The notes under the pieces are model-generated. The model was not told the DNA's origin, did not search any database, and worked only from the letters and a program-made list of their open reading frames with translations. Positions 24,380-38,344 of a stretch of DNA of 64,000 bases are shown here, in pieces. Within the stretch, counting starts at the first letter, position 1, and each line of letters opens with the position of its first letter. The position numbers and the translations under genes were made by a program. Source of the stretch: Camelus bactrianus. Its lineage: Eukaryota > Chordata > Mammalia > Artiodactyla > Camelidae. Location of the stretch: positions 9,950,501 through 10,014,500 of the forward strand of contig NC_133559.1 in assembly GCF_048773025.1 (NCBI RefSeq). The letters run 5' to 3'.

Positions 24380-27300
24380 TGAAAACATTTCCAACAGTAC
24401 ACACACATTTGGGCCAAATGTTTCACTATTTAAGTCATAAAAGTTTGTAGTCTGTTTATCTGTATAAGTCTGTGCCCTTGGATGAGTTGTTTGACATTGT
24501 GGGGCTGTAATGATCTCTTAAGTAAAGCAGACATAGTAATATGTTTACCTGAAGGTTGAGGCGAAGATTAAGGGAGATAGGAAAGTATCTGTTACTAAAG
24601 AATAACTCTCCTACTCTTCCTCTTCTTCCAGAGATAGTTCTCAAAAGGGTCTCAGCAACCATTATCTCTTGTCCTGTGATTGGCTTGTTAGTCCAAATCT
24701 CTGTTGTTCCTCTTTGTTTAAGGTTATGTTCAGTTTAAAATGAGGTGCTCAGGCCTGAAAGTGGTATCGATACTGGAGTATGACATGATGGGGGAAAAGT
24801 TATTGTAATGGCAATTAGAAGACTAAGCTTGATGTTATTTAGGTCATGACTTTAAGAAAACCATGGGTGTTCTCCAAATCTGATTTTTAAATATGGAAAA
24901 TTAGGGTAATATAATTTTTCTCTTTTACTTCACAGGGATTTTGTTTGTAACTAATAGATAAGAGAATGCACATGTAACATGTAAATCTGCACAGAATGGA
25001 AGACTCTCATTATATTAATCATGGCTTTGCCCCTATCTCTACAAGGGCCTTTTATTTCTTTGGTTTTCAAAAAAAAATGATATTTCTTGGTGCCTTTTCT
25101 TACCACTCCTTTCAACCACTCCTTATGTAACAGAAGATACACTATATAAATGAATAGAAAATAATAACCATCCAGTCCTGCCTCAGGCCTCAGGCTGACG
25201 AAGATGTCTACATGGTCTTCTACCCTAAATGTATTAATAAGAGGAGCTCCCAGTTTCAAATTTGTCATCTGAGTATATAATACAAGAAAGTGAAGGACTT
25301 GGGTGGTCATCTTGTCTACCATCTACCTGTACAGATATTCCTTCATCAGTATCACCAAGGGAAGCCAGCCTGCACTGACTGGATATCACAAAATGTACAT
25401 TCCTGTTGTTTTCAGCTCTCGTTTTGTTATTTCCCCTCATTTTAGTTGATAACTTGCCTGTCTGTGATTTTCACACTTTCTCTCTCTTGTGTCCTACAGT
25501 AAGTCTAATCTTTGGTTCACAGGTGTTTAAGACAGTTATGATGCTAATCTGGTCCTTTCCCATTACTCCAGCGACCTGAATTTCAAACACCTTACCTTCT
25601 TGTGTGCAGTCCTCTACACATTCTGCCATTTATCAATATTCTTTTTAAAGCTTAGTGAATAAAACTGAAGTTTATATTGCATGTGTGACCTCCATTTTCA
25701 GGGTAAAATGTCACTGTATTCTCCCTTGTTATTTTTATCTAGTTTTCCAAATCAAAGTTTATAAAATCATCAGTAATGTGCTCATATTTTAAATTATTAC
25801 CTCTATTCCTATCTCCCATTTTTCAGTCTTTGGATTAAGCCTTTTAATATTATGTTCATTCCTGCTAGTCAAATGATTGAGGCATTTAAGTTACTACATT
25901 TCTCTATAAGTACAGCATCGGTCATCTCCATTATTTTGTTCTTTTTTTTTTTCCTTCCTAATAGGTTTGCAAGTGTCATTTATTACCCAAACATTTTTTA
26001 AGGAATGGAATATTTATTTATTACGGATAATTCTTTGTTGATATTTAAATAACTTCTGATATTTAAATTTTTTTTGTGTGTGCTAGTGAGAGCATGTGAT
26101 TGGTATAAGTTCTATTTTTAGAATTTATTGAATTTTTATTATTGGTTTCTTCCAAATTATTTCTGGTGAAATACTTTCATTTGGATTAAAATGTTTGTAT
26201 ACATGTTACAGATAATATTTTAATCTTGTTAATTAAACTATTTTACTATACGATATCATTATTTGTTTTGTGTATGTGTGACCTGTCATGGTTTAGTGGT
26301 GCAGAATCCAAATACTTCACTGCCTTTGTAATTAGTAGCTTTCCACTATATTTCTAACAATATTGACTTTTTAATTTTGTTATGGAATCTGTATTCTTTA
26401 ATTCTAAATAAACCTGTTGGGATTTAACATATGTATTCTGCCCCAAAGTGTTGCAAAATGGTGTTAGGAGTATAAAAAACGTAAAAGCACTCATCAAGAA
26501 GGTTGACAGTAAAGGACAGTACACAGACGATATCACAAAAATTATAGAAACAAGCAAAAAATGGTTCCAAGTAGAAGAAAGAATGCTGAAAATAGACCTG
26601 CACAAGGTGGGAAACCAACCAAAAGCAAACCAATTCACAGCACATAACTGTGTCTGAACAGTTGAGTCTCTCAGATGACACTGAAAAGAGTAAGATTGAT
26701 TTAATGTTCTATGAGGAACACAGCGTCTCAGTCAGCGCTTCTTGAATCATCTGCAGTGAAGGACCAATTAGTTTTCTTTCTCCATTTTATCACAAGCCAG
26801 TGCTTCAGCAAAACACAATAAAAATGCATTACTAGAAAATGAAATGAAAAATCTAACTGTTCTATTCTCTGTTCCAAGAGATGTGTCCACAGACTAGATG
26901 TTTCAGAAATATCAAATTCTATAATAGTTGCTTAATACTTGCATTCAACTCCTAAACCCATCTTGTCAAAGTCAGTAACAAGGAGCTCACATATTGTAAA
27001 CTGTCATCTGAGAAGCATTACTTTATATTTCATCCACGCCAGGATGAAATTGGAGACATTTTTAATGGCAGTTAAACCAGAGGAGTTCCAGGCTAGACGT
27101 ACCAGGCAGAACTGGGGCAAACGTGAGGAGCTGTCCCTAAAACAGAGGCTTGAATCTAACTGCCCTGGTAGCATGGGGCATCACCAGCTCATTTCTCACA
27201 CTCAGACCCCGGAAGGTTGACGGCCAGCCTTAAACAATTCCACTGGGGAGTAGAAGGATTTCTTTCTGCAGCAAGTGACTGCAAGTTAGGGGTCACCTCC

Positions 27301-29035
27301 GCAAATTGAGTAATGTTGCTCTGCCTGACTCTCCTGCATTGCAGCCCGCAAGTTCACAACGGACACCCACGTACAGAGAGCTTTTGGCAAGCTTTTTTGT
27401 GCCATAGTCTGGACTACATCTGAACATCTGAGGATTGCCAGACATTGAAAGAAGACTTGAACTTGAAACCCAGAGATCAAAACATAAGAGCAAAAAATTC
27501 TCAAAGGAAATATATAAAAATGCATAGAATAGAAAATATTAAAAGTAATTTGGTCATATAAAATACATCACCTCTGTGAAAGAACAGTATATTATGTGCA
27601 TTTTTTATGGAAACAAAACACACAGAAAGAAAGTGTACAAATCATGATTGGCATATCAATAAATTATTACAAAATGAACACGAAGGGGTCACAAATAAAA
27701 TATTACAAACACCGTATTACTCTTTCTCTGTTTTCCAACAGAAACAACACTTGTGGCTTCTAATGTCATGCATTAGTATTTGCCTGACTGCAAACTTTGT
27801 AACTAACAACAGAATACTAGAAAATGCATTCTCTAGAATTGTTTTTATCTTTTTCTCTATTTTTTTCCTCTCTCCTTGTATCTACTGTTCTGTTATGGCC
27901 TTGTCCATCATGTTTGCTCCGTCTTATTTTCCTCCAGGTTTACACTCCACTTATGAAATGGTTTTTCTTTCATATCTAGCTGCTTCCTGATGTATTTCTT
28001 CTCCTTCCAAAACTTTTCTTCCTCCAACCACTCACAACTGAATTGTTTTGAATTCTCATCTTTGCTGGTATTTCACATATTCTACACTTCTTAAATTTCT
28101 TTTCTTTTCTTATGAAATATCTGGTTAGTTTTCATCTGTTTTGTGAATATACCTTTCAGGCTTTTGCAGATTGTGTTCCCTGGGAAGGACGCTCTGAGAG
28201 AGGCTGGCATGTACGATGTTTATTAATAAATGCATGGGGTTAACACTATGGAATGAGGGGGAAGTACTGGGCAGGGAGAGAAGGCAAGCTGAAGGCACTC
28301 TTAGTGACAGGCTCAGCTGGCCCAGTGGTGAGCTCTGTGGTGCAATGACCATTCAGACGTGTCCTGAGTTGAGCCAAGATGGGCACGAGTTTATAAAACT
28401 GCATCAATCCGTGTTTGGGTGTGGGCTGCTCTGGGAAAGGGTGGTACTTTGGGTGAGGTGTCTGTGTTGCTGCCCAAATGTCTGAAGAGTCAGACAGCTG
28501 AAGCCTGCCCACCCCCAGCACTGCCATCAGCTGGGGCAGCAAGTCCTTTACTTGAAGGAGAGTCTGTATGGTGCATTTTGGTTTTCACTATATGGGCACA
28601 GTTATTTCCTATAAGGATGGTGTTCTGCTGTTTTTTCTTTTCCCTTGTAATAACTTTATATGGGATCTGAGCATGCTCTTTTTCTGGGTTCATGTTTACG
28701 TGAGATTTTCTTGCATTCTTACAAGGGGAGGCTGGTCTAGCATAGTATTCCTTGTTTTGTAACTGTAGGGCGCCCTCTTGTGTTGTCAAAAGAAAGTATT
28801 CGACTCAGTTGGAGCCTGTGAGCTTTTCCTGTTTCGGCTGGTGTTCTCTTAAGCTGTTGCCATTGGAAGTTGTCTTTTGTTCTTGTTGTTCTCCTGTTAT
28901 TAGGAGAAAAGGAGAAAAGGTTGGTCTTTTTCTCTACTTTCTCTTTCATAATGTTTAATATTGTATTTTGAGTTCCTTGAGTATATTTTGTTGATTTGAT
29001 TTTTTTAAATGTGGCTTTGGGAGTCTTAATTTCCC
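24380..29035. other. Intergenic, mostly unrecognised
   Basis: No gene found. A piece at about 25300-25420, read on the minus strand, resembles an old mammalian-wide repeat. The block 26640-27520 and the GC-richer block 28180-28560 look like old interspersed elements of a family I cannot name. The 28.2-28.6 kb block has an LTR-like base composition but no definable ends. Confidence 0.3.
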
Positions 29036-29039
29036 TTCA

Positions 29040-31230
29040 GATTCACATTTTTCCTTATCTCACTTTTAAATTAAGGGATAGTTTACATAAATTAAATTTA
29101 ACTATTTTAAGTGTAAGTTATTTGTGAGTTTTACAAATGCATTCGCACATTTCACCACCACATCAATCAAGAAGTATATTTTTGTTATTTGCAAATTATT
29201 TTATGCCACTTCCTAGTTGACTCCCTACCTTGAGATAACACAGTATTGATTTCTTTTGCAACTCTATTGAGAGATATTGACATATGATGTGTGTAAGTTT
29301 AAGGTGTACAAGCTAAATTTGATATGCTTATATGTTATGAAATGATTACCCCTCTAAAGTTGGTTTAACACTTCCCTCATCTCACATAAAAATACCTGTG
29401 TGTGTTTGTGTGTGTGTGGGTGTGTGTGTGTATGGTGAGAGCATTTAAGTACACTTTTTCAGCAACTTTCAACTACACAATATAGTATTGTTAATTATAG
29501 CCAACATGCTATACATTATATCCCCAGAGTTTATTCATCTTCTAATAACTGGAAGTTTGTATCCTTTGTCCAATATCTCCCAATTTCTCCCACCTCCCAG
29601 CCCCTGATAATCACCATTCCATTCTCCATTTCTATGAATTCAGCCTTTTAGATTCCACGTACAAGTGAGACTGTCAGTATTTGCCTTTCTCAGTCTGACT
29701 TATTTTACTTAGCATGATGCATTCGTGATCCATTCGTATTGTTGCAAAAGGCAGAATCTCCTTGTTATCACTGAATAATATTTAATTATATATAAAAATA
29801 ACATACAGAGAATATATATATCCATAGTACTTTGTTCTTTTTATTGCTTTGTAGGATTCCCCCGTATGAATATGCAAAATATATTTATTCATTTATCTGT
29901 TGATAAGCATTTAATTTGTTGCCAATTATTGGTTATTATGAATAAACCTGCCATGAACATATTTGTGAAAGTCTTTTTGGACATAGACTTTCATTCTCCT
30001 CTGTTATGTGTCTGGGTAGATAAATCTTTAACTCTAGAAGATGCTGCCCAAATGTTTTCTGTAGTGGATGTGCCACATAACACCCCCATGAGTTGCGTCA
30101 TATGCTTTCCAACTTGTGGTACTACGAGAGTTTTAAAAATGTAGTAGCCATTCTAGTGGGGTAAATAGTAGCATCTCATTTAGTTTTATTTTGTGTTAAC
30201 CTGGTACCAAATTATGTTGAAGAATTATTGTTATTTTATTAACTATTCATATATCTTTTAAGTAAATTGTCCTAGTCTTCTGCACATTGTAACAAAACTG
30301 TCTTTAAATTAGTGAATTCCAGTAGCTATTCATATGTACTGGACTAAAGCTGTTTATGAGACATATGTATTGTGAATAGTGTCCCCACGTCTGTAGCTTG
30401 CATATCTGTTTTCTCAGGAATGCCTTTTAATGAGAATGAGCTTTTAAATTTTGATTAAATTTAGCTACAGTTTTTTTTTTTTGTTTTTTTTTTTTTTATG
30501 CTTAGTGCTTCCTGTGTCCTGTCTAAGAAACATTTTCGTAAGCCAAGTTTAAATAAACCTTCCCCTACATTTGCACCTGGAAGTTTTATAGCCTTAGCTT
30601 TTATTTATGGTGTGAGTTCCATTTGTTTATACTTCCTCTCTTAACCAAAAATATTGAGGCATAATTTAATACAATGAACACACCCATTTGACGTACGTAG
30701 TCTGATATGTTTTGATAAATGTGTATCTCCGTAAATGGCACCATGATCAAAATATAAATCATTTGCATCACACCCAGATTTTCCTTCATGCCCTTCCTTG
30801 TTAGTCCCCTGTACCACCACCAGGCCTGGGAAACCAATTATTGCTTCTGTCACTAAAACTTTGTTTGACAGACTAGAATTTCATGAGTAGAACCACATAG
30901 TATGTACTTGTCGCTTTCCTTGCTGAAAGATGCTGAATATATTTTTGCTTGTGTATTGTCCATCTGTATATTTTCTTTAGTGTAGTGCCTTTTCAAACCT
31001 TTCATCCATTTCTGATTGGAATGTCTCTCCAAGTTTTTGATTGAATCATTTGTCTTCTGATTGAATTATAGGCATTTTTAATATTTCTAGGTATAATTTT
31101 TTGTCACATAGGTATTATGGAAATATATTCACCATGTTGTGATTTGTTATTAATTTTCTTCCAGTGTCTTTTGAAAAGCAGAGCTTAACCTCATAATTAT
31201 AATAAAATATTTTATGTAATTACATGTTTT
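29040..31230 (-). mobile_element. Old L1 3' portion (minus strand), possibly several pieces
   Basis: Reverse complement of L1 3' untranslated and ORF2 C-terminal text: CAACTCTATTGAGAGATATT, CCTGATAATCACCATTCC, CTTTTAGATTCCACGTACAA and GCATTTAATTTGTTGCCAAT. A GT-rich microsatellite (29398-29432) and a poly-T tract (30471-30497) are embedded. No reading frame persists. Confidence 0.65.
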
Positions 31231-32184
31231 TGCTAATTACTACTGAATCATTGTTTCAGTTGGAAATCAATGCAGGAACAATAAAATTATATAACTATTT
31301 TAAGAAGAAAATTTAATTTAAGAAATTATGTGCCCACAAATATTTGGAAGGTGTGAAAGTATTGAGAGTCTTCTGTCACTGGAATGAGTGATTTCAAAAA
31401 TGTATGGCACTAGCTGAAACCCATAGGACAAGGGAACACTGCCCCTGCTGCTGCTGCTGGTGTCACCATTTTCACAGACTTCTCTCAACACTCGCAAACT
31501 ATAGGAGCAGGAACAGTCTAACTCCTACAATGTACTCTCAACACTCGGATTCTTATTATTTTGCTTCTCTATATAAGCAAGAGAAAAGAAAGATGCCCTC
31601 AACATTGCCTTCCATTTTACTCCCATGATGAAAACCAGGCAGAGGATGAAACTAAAATAGATGAGAAAGGAGAGCTAAGAAAATCAATGAATTGAGTCTC
31701 TGATGATGTCATAGTCTGTGATTCACAACTTGCCTGCAACTCATCATTTGATGTTCTGATGTATGTTCAGATATGGGAGCGATGAATTCCTTTTCCTTTT
31801 TATGCACTGAATCCAATTTAACTTGGATTTTTTTCACTTTTTGCAGTACAATAAAACATAATTCATCCTGGAACCATTTCAAGTATTTCAGTCAAAGGAC
31901 AAACCCTACCTCCTTCATCTCTTGCCATAGGGTTGGGTAAAAAGACCTGTGGAATCAGTCATACATTGCTCCAACTTTTATTCTATCTAGGAAGAATCTT
32001 GATCAAATTTAAACGTAGAGCTCTGAGCCCAAGAATCTCTGAGCCTTTTCACTTGCATCACCAGAATGGAGGTTTAAGACTGTCATGTCCATTTTTCCTG
32101 CTGTTTGGATAAAGACAGCTTACGGAAAAATAAATGTAGCACATAGAGTGAAAGTAAGTCAAATGAAAGAGAGTAAGAGAAAAA

Positions 32185-32285
32185 GATTTATTTATTCATT
32201 CAATAAATATTTATTGAATGTCTATTATGTATCAGGCAATATCCTAGAGATGGGGCTGAAACATTTGGCAAAACAGGAAAAAAAT
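32185..32285 (-). repeat. L2/MIR-like ancient repeat
   Basis: TTATTCATTCAATAAATATT and the following ATTGAATGTCTATTATGTAT are the reverse of the common ancient 3' word CAATAAATATTTGTTGAATG. Similar diverged copies lie at about 14640, 20270, 41550 and 43085. Confidence 0.5.
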
Positions 32286-32667
32286 GGCCATGCAGATTAA
32301 AAATAGACATATAAAGGAAAAATATATTCATAAATGCACATAAAATTGAGATAAATGTTAAACAGAAAAAATAAATGATACATGAGGATGTTTTTCAGGG
32401 GTGACCTCTCAGTCAAGACTCAGCTCTATGATGCAGTGTAAGTCTCTGAACTGAGCCCTATCTGATCAGATTTGTCTTGAACTTCCCAATTATTTAAGCT
32501 AATAGAATCCGTTTCTTATGCAGGATTGTACTGTGCTGCTTTCGTCTGAAAACCAAAGATACTGAGTAACACCCTGCAGTCTTTTTTTTATAATACAATT
32601 TGAAAGATTTCTTCTTTTTTCTTTCCATTTCCATCTATCATTTATGTGCAGAGCCCATTTTGTGCAT

Positions 32668-33074
32668 TGGTCTGGGTTCTCCAGAGAAACAGGAAAAACA
32701 GAATATATGAAAAGAGAGGTGGGGGAGAGGTTGATTATAAGGAATTGGCTTACAAAATTATGGAGGCTGAGAAGTCCCAAGTTCTTCAGTTGATAAGCTG
32801 GTAACCAGGAGAGCCAATGATATAATTTTGGTACAAGTCCAAAGACCTGATAACCAGGAGAACCAATGATGTAAGTTCCAGTCCACGTCTACATTGTAAG
32901 GCAGGAGACTAATGTCCCAGTTCAAAAATAGTCAGGCAGAGAGAGAGAAACTTCTCTCACTCAGAATTTTTGTTCTATTTAGACCTTCAAGGGGTTAGAT
33001 AGGGCCCACCCTCACTGTGGAGGGCAGTCTGCTTTTCTCAGTCTATTGATTCAAATGTTAATATCATTCAGAAA

Positions 33075-33133
<59 letters not shown>

Positions 33134-33194
33134 TAAAATATAAATATCTGGGCACCCCATGGCACAATGAAGTTTACACATAAAATTAACCTCA
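32668..33194 (-). mobile_element. MLT2-type LTR of an ERVL element (fossil)
   Basis: The block reads as the reverse complement of an MLT2 LTR: GGGTTCTCCAGAGAAACAGG at the left, AAGGAATTGGCTTACAAAAT, then GGGCCCACCCTCACTGTGG, and ACACATAAAATTAACCTCA at the right. It is a solo LTR with no internal region beside it. MLT2 LTRs are old, shared across placental mammals. A CA microsatellite has grown inside it. Confidence 0.8.
33078..33130. repeat. CA dinucleotide microsatellite
   Basis: About 26 uninterrupted CA units within the MLT2 LTR. Long and pure, so probably length-polymorphic. Confidence 0.95.
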
Positions 33195-35435
33195 AGAATG
33201 TAAAATAGACATTGGAAATGATTTCCTATAGCAACTGCTGGAAAATACAACTAAAACTTATGCTTCGTATTGTTCATATGGCATACTTGGAAGTGGCACC
33301 TGATTACACTGGAAAACCTAAGAAAGCCACTCTAGAGTAGTGTGGACCTAGTGTTTTGGGGATGAAGTCAATGAATGTAGTATGTAACATGTATAGACAA
33401 AACTTTCTTGGAGACAGTGCCTCAATTTAAGTTCAATTTATATACTTTTCTCTAAATATGGAATTAAAGGCTATCCAGAGCTATTTCTTTGTTTGCATGG
33501 ATAAATCATATTGGAATATTTGAAATGGAATAAGTTTCATACTAAATTCACTGGAAACCTGAGTTAAACTCTAATAAAAAGGAATGGTTATAGTAAACAT
33601 CTTGGAAAAGTAACTTCAAGTGCAGGAGAATGAGATGAGAGGCCGTTCCTCCACAACAATAGTGTCGCGAAGTGATTCTAGAAATGAGACCAACTACAGT
33701 ATTTTCAGATTTATTCCTGTTCCAAAACCTCTGAGGTCTTCGAACAGGTTTCTTTAAAGGGTTTTGCAGCACCAAGGCTGAGGACTTGGCTAACACCCTG
33801 TGGAGAGATGTTTATTGAGGAAGATGCACTGAGCAGACCAGATGGCTGAGAAACCCAGGGACTGAGCAGATATTAGGAGGGACAGTTGTGCGCATTTGAA
33901 AATTGCTGGAAGCAGCTGTAGCTGCTGTGAGTGCTCTGTTGGTAGCCTCTGAAAATGGTATAGCTGGAAATAAAAAGACTCTGAGTCAGGAATCATCTCA
34001 TTTGAGGGTTTTCTGCTGCTCTGAGGACCACTGCTGGGGACTGCCAACAGGAGCATCTCTGCTGGGAGCCAGTGACGGGGTCTGTGACAGAGTCGAGTGG
34101 GAAGACCTTGATCTTAGTGCCTGTGATGCTCCCTGAACCTCCCCTGTAGTCAGTCATGACTCGTGAGGAAGGGTAGAGACAGTAAATTTTTCCACATCTC
34201 ACCAAAGAGGAAGAATTCCAGGGAACTTGAATGTCTAAAAAGTATGTTTTGCTGAGTCCAGTGGCAGAGAGCTAAACGTTTAACCTCATTTCAGATACAG
34301 GATCTGAAACCAGTGGCATGCAAATGTAGAACTGGCACTTGTTTGTTTTTCTCCAACTCTACATCCTCTCTCATCTGTTGTGAGTTGGTGTATCAGAGAA
34401 CTGCAGGAAAGAATGAGGGTAATTAGGGGACTAGCTAACGCCTCTAGGATGCTACCTGTATGTAGGAAGTTACTTCTGTCCTTGAGGCAGATCCTTGACT
34501 AGAGGTCTTTTCATCTCTCAGAAGTTAGGAAGAAGCAGAGTAAAACCTTGTGACCTACGCGTAACCACTTCACAACTTTCCTTCAGTCCTCAAATCTTCT
34601 CCTTGCTGCTGTTCTGTGAGGTCTCAGTTATGCCAGTCTCCCTCTCTGTCAGCCATCTCTGAAAGACTGACTCCTTTAGGAAGTCTTCCCTAGATGATTG
34701 AAACAGAAAGGGCAGATACCTGTAACTGTCTATCAAGAACGTGCTTTCAACATTTGGTTCATTCAGTGTCCATTCTCAAATTTCACATGAAACTGTTCTC
34801 TGGTGACAGTGGTATATTAGAAAAGTCTAGTAAGTGATGAGAGAGCAACAGAAGTGAGTATATAACTGAGATGTCTTTCTTAGACTTTCTGCTGTCTTCA
34901 GACCTCACTATCCTAACATTTGGGGAACAAATAATCTACTGCGTAAGCCTCAGAGATGGGAACTGAAGAGGTAAACAAATCACATTTTTCAGGGATGATC
35001 TCAGTTTTGTTGTTGGTCATCAATGATGCATAATGAATTATGAGAAGCCAGAGCAACAGTAATAAATGGGCACCCATGAGAATTGGGGTCTAGCTCACAG
35101 TCTACAGCTTTTAGGCTGCGTGACATTGATATATGAGTGATACATTTATAGCTATGCAGTGTGATCTGGTAGGTTGTGGGCTGGGTCTCTTTCCAAATAT
35201 CTCCTTCCAAGGCTTAAAATTCCACCTTCCCTTTCATGAGCTTACATAATACCTTTTACAGATGCCATCTGGAAAATCAAATAGCTAGTCATCAATATGT
35301 TAAACAAATAGTTCTTATGTAGCAATTTGTATTTGTATGCTATGGGCAATACAAAGCTACCCCCAGAGAACTTACATTCTAGTATTTGAGAAAGCAGAGG
35401 CTGCTCTCTTTCCTGATGCGTTCCAGTACACAATA
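33195..35435. other. Intergenic, unrecognised
   Basis: No gene. The block 33720-34210 is GC-richer and looks like an old inserted element, but I cannot assign it to a family. Confidence 0.3.
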
Positions 35436-35439
35436 GGAA

Positions 35440-37640
35440 GTTGCTAAATAAGTTAAGGGAAGAGAAATTTCATATCACTCTTATCATTGGATACCCCTCT
35501 ATTATAATGCCCTTCTTTGTCTTTTGTTGCAGACTTTGTTTTAAAGTCTGTTTTGTCTGATACGAGTACTACTATCCCAGCTTTCTTTTTATTTTCATTT
35601 GCACAAAGTATCTTTTTCTATCATTTTATTTTTAGCCTCTGTGAGTCTGAGGCACTGAAGTCAGTCTTGTAGGCAGTATATAGATGGGTCTTTTTTTTTA
35701 ATCCTTTCAGCTACCCTATTTCTTTGGATTGGCATGTTTAGTTCTTTACATTTGTTGTGATTATTGATAGGTATGTACTTGTGGACATTTTATTGGTTGT
35801 TGTCTGGTTGTTTTTGTAGTTCTTCGCTGTTCTTCTTTTAATCTCTTCCCTAGTGGTTTGATTATTTTCTTTAGTGCTATTTTGGGTTCCTTTCCCCCCT
35901 TTTTTGAATATCTATTGGTGATTTTTGACTTGTGGTTATCATGATATATACATATATATGTGTGTGTGTGTATATACATATGTTTTAAATTTATAGTAGT
36001 TTAGTTCAAACACATTCTAAGAGCCCCACATTTTTACTCCCCTCCATGTTTTATGTTTTTGATGCCTTTTTTTATATTTTTAGATGCCCTTAACTGTTTA
36101 GTTGATTTTATGACTTTTGTCTTTTAACTTTTGCAGTAGTTTTTTGTTTTACAGCGATTGATCCAGTGCCTTTAGTATATATTCTCCTTTACCAGTAAGA
36201 CTTTTTCCCTTCATATATTTTCTTATTTCTTGTTATAGCCTTTCTTTTTGGCTTAAGAAAGACCTTTTAACATTTTTTGTAATGCCATTTTACTGTTGAT
36301 GAACTCTTAGTTTTTGCTTATTTTGAACACTCTTTATTTCTCCTTCCATTCTGAATGATAACCCTGCTGGGTAGAGTATCCTTGGTTGTAGTTTTTCTTT
36401 TTTTTTCAATGCTTTAAATATACCATGCCACTTTCTTTCGGCCTGTGAAATTTCTCAGGCTGATAGCCTTATGGGGATTCCATTATATGTTACTTTTTTT
36501 GTTTTTCTTTTGCTGCCTTTAATTTTCTCGCTTTATATTTAAGTTTTGTCATTTTAATTATGATATATCTTGGTGTGGGTCTCTTTGGATTCATCTTATT
36601 TGGGATCTCTGTGCTTCCTGGATCTGGATATCTCTTTCCTTTTTCAGGTTAGGGAAGTTTTCAGTCATTATTATATCAAATAGTTTTTTGTGTCCCTTTC
36701 TCTCACTCTTCTTCTTTTAAGACCCTTATAATGCAAATGTTAGTGTGCTTGATGTTGCCCAGATGTCCCTTAAACTACCCTCATTAAATTTTTTTTCTTT
36801 TTGCTGTTCTGATTGGGTGATTTCTGCTATTCTTACAGGCAAATTATGTGTTCTTCTGTATCATCTAATCTGCTGTTAATTCCTTCTTGTGTATTTTTTA
36901 AGATTTTTGTTATTTTATTCTTCAGTTCTGATTGATTCTTTTTTAAATTTTCTGTTTCTTTGATGAAGTTTTCACTGTGTTCTTCCATTTACTACTGGGT
37001 TCAGTGAGCATCTTTATGAACATTGCTTTGAACTGTTTATCAGGTAAATTACTTATCTTTGTTTATTAGAGTTATTTCTCTGGGATCTTATCTCACTCAT
37101 TCATTAGGAACATATTCTTGTCTTCTCAATTTGTTTGAATTTCTTTTTTTAATCACTATAAAATTAGGTGAAAGAGTTGCCTATCCTAGTTTTGAGGGTG
37201 TGTCCTCGTGTGGGAGTGTCACTATGAAGTCTGTTTATCCAGTGGCTTTGGTAGGAAAGCTGGATCTGAAGCAAGCACAGGCTGTGACTTCTCCCAGGCA
37301 GTGCGGATGGCCACCACCTTGGTGGAGGGTAGGGCAGAGCCAGAAGGGCTAGGGCCGGAGCCTGGTGTGAGCCACAGCTTCTCCTGCAGCGTGATGGTGA
37401 TCATCACCTTGGTGGAGTGTGGGCTGGAGTCAGAGTGGTTGGAGCTGTTACGCCAGCATGAGTGGCCGTTTCTCCTGTGAAGCAGTGATTGATGGTGGTT
37501 GCTGCCTTGGCAGAGTCTAGGCTGCAGCTGGAGGGCTAGATCCACAGCCTGATGTGTGTCATGGCTTCTTCTAGTGTACTGCCTTGGTGGGGGACTGGGT
37601 CAGAGCCCCAGGGGTGTTCTGTGATCATGATGAAGTGAGA
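35440..37640 (-). mobile_element. 5' half of an old L1 (minus strand)
   Basis: Read on the reverse strand, the order is a GC-rich 5' untranslated region (about 37640-37190), ORF1-like text (about 37000-36290, with the CTGGGTAGAGTATCCTTGGT word also seen in the 48-51 kb L1), then the start of ORF2 endonuclease (about 35640-35460, TTTTAAAGTCTGTTTTGTCT). The 3' part is missing. Reading frames are broken. Confidence 0.7.
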
Positions 37641-38340
37641 CAAAAATATTTTTAAATATTTTAAGCACTAGATATTAGAAGTTTAATTATTAAAATTTTT
37701 GGTCGAGAGGACATGTGAGGCAGTCACATAGAGTTAGCAGATAGAGATTGGAGTTCACGGAGGACAAAGAGGATATTTTCAGGGCAGAGAACTAGAAAGA
37801 AATTAGCGCAGTGAGAGAGCCCTACATATTAGCAAAGGGATTCCATTAAGTCTTTGGCAGAGTACTGGTCTGCACAGCCACTAGAAGAAACTACCTCTTA
37901 CAGAAGTGATAAACCAAACAATTCCTAGAGTTCACAAAGAGTTTGTGTTTCTGGTAACCAGAGCGGAAAGACTTTCTCTTAGTAGTAGTGTTAAATCAGC
38001 ACTGGCCTTAAGGCTGCTCTGATGTGCCTTAAGAAGCTTAAAAGAAGGCTTGAAAGGGTTGAACTGATGAAACAACACCACAACAGAACAAAATACAAAA
38101 AAATATGAAATCTATAATTTTCTACATCTAAATAAAAGATACTAGGCATTGAAAGATGCAAGAGAAATATAATCCATAAACAGTAGAAAAATTATTCAAT
38201 AGAAATAGATTTAGAAATGACAGAGATAAGAAAATTAGTAGAAAAGGATATTGAAATGCTCCTTATAGTTATGTTCTTTATGATCAAGAATGAGAGGAAA
38301 ATATGAGCATGATGAAGAAATTAATGGGCAATGTAAAAAT
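37640..38340 (+). mobile_element. L1/HAL1-type ORF1 fragment (plus strand)
   Basis: Old L1 text in the opposite direction to its neighbours: AGAAATGACAGAGATAAGAA and AAGGATATTGAAATGCTCC are the start-of-ORF1 words of L1M or HAL1-like elements. Decayed. Confidence 0.5.
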
Positions 38341-38344
38341 TAAT

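Noticed and set aside
24951-25322. 123-codon minus-strand frame
   Set aside because: No recognisable domain, AT-rich, and it overlaps an old repeat-like stretch. Likely chance.
28180-28560. Possible LTR or gene fragment
   Set aside because: Composition is suggestive, but no ends, target duplication or family match could be defined by eye.
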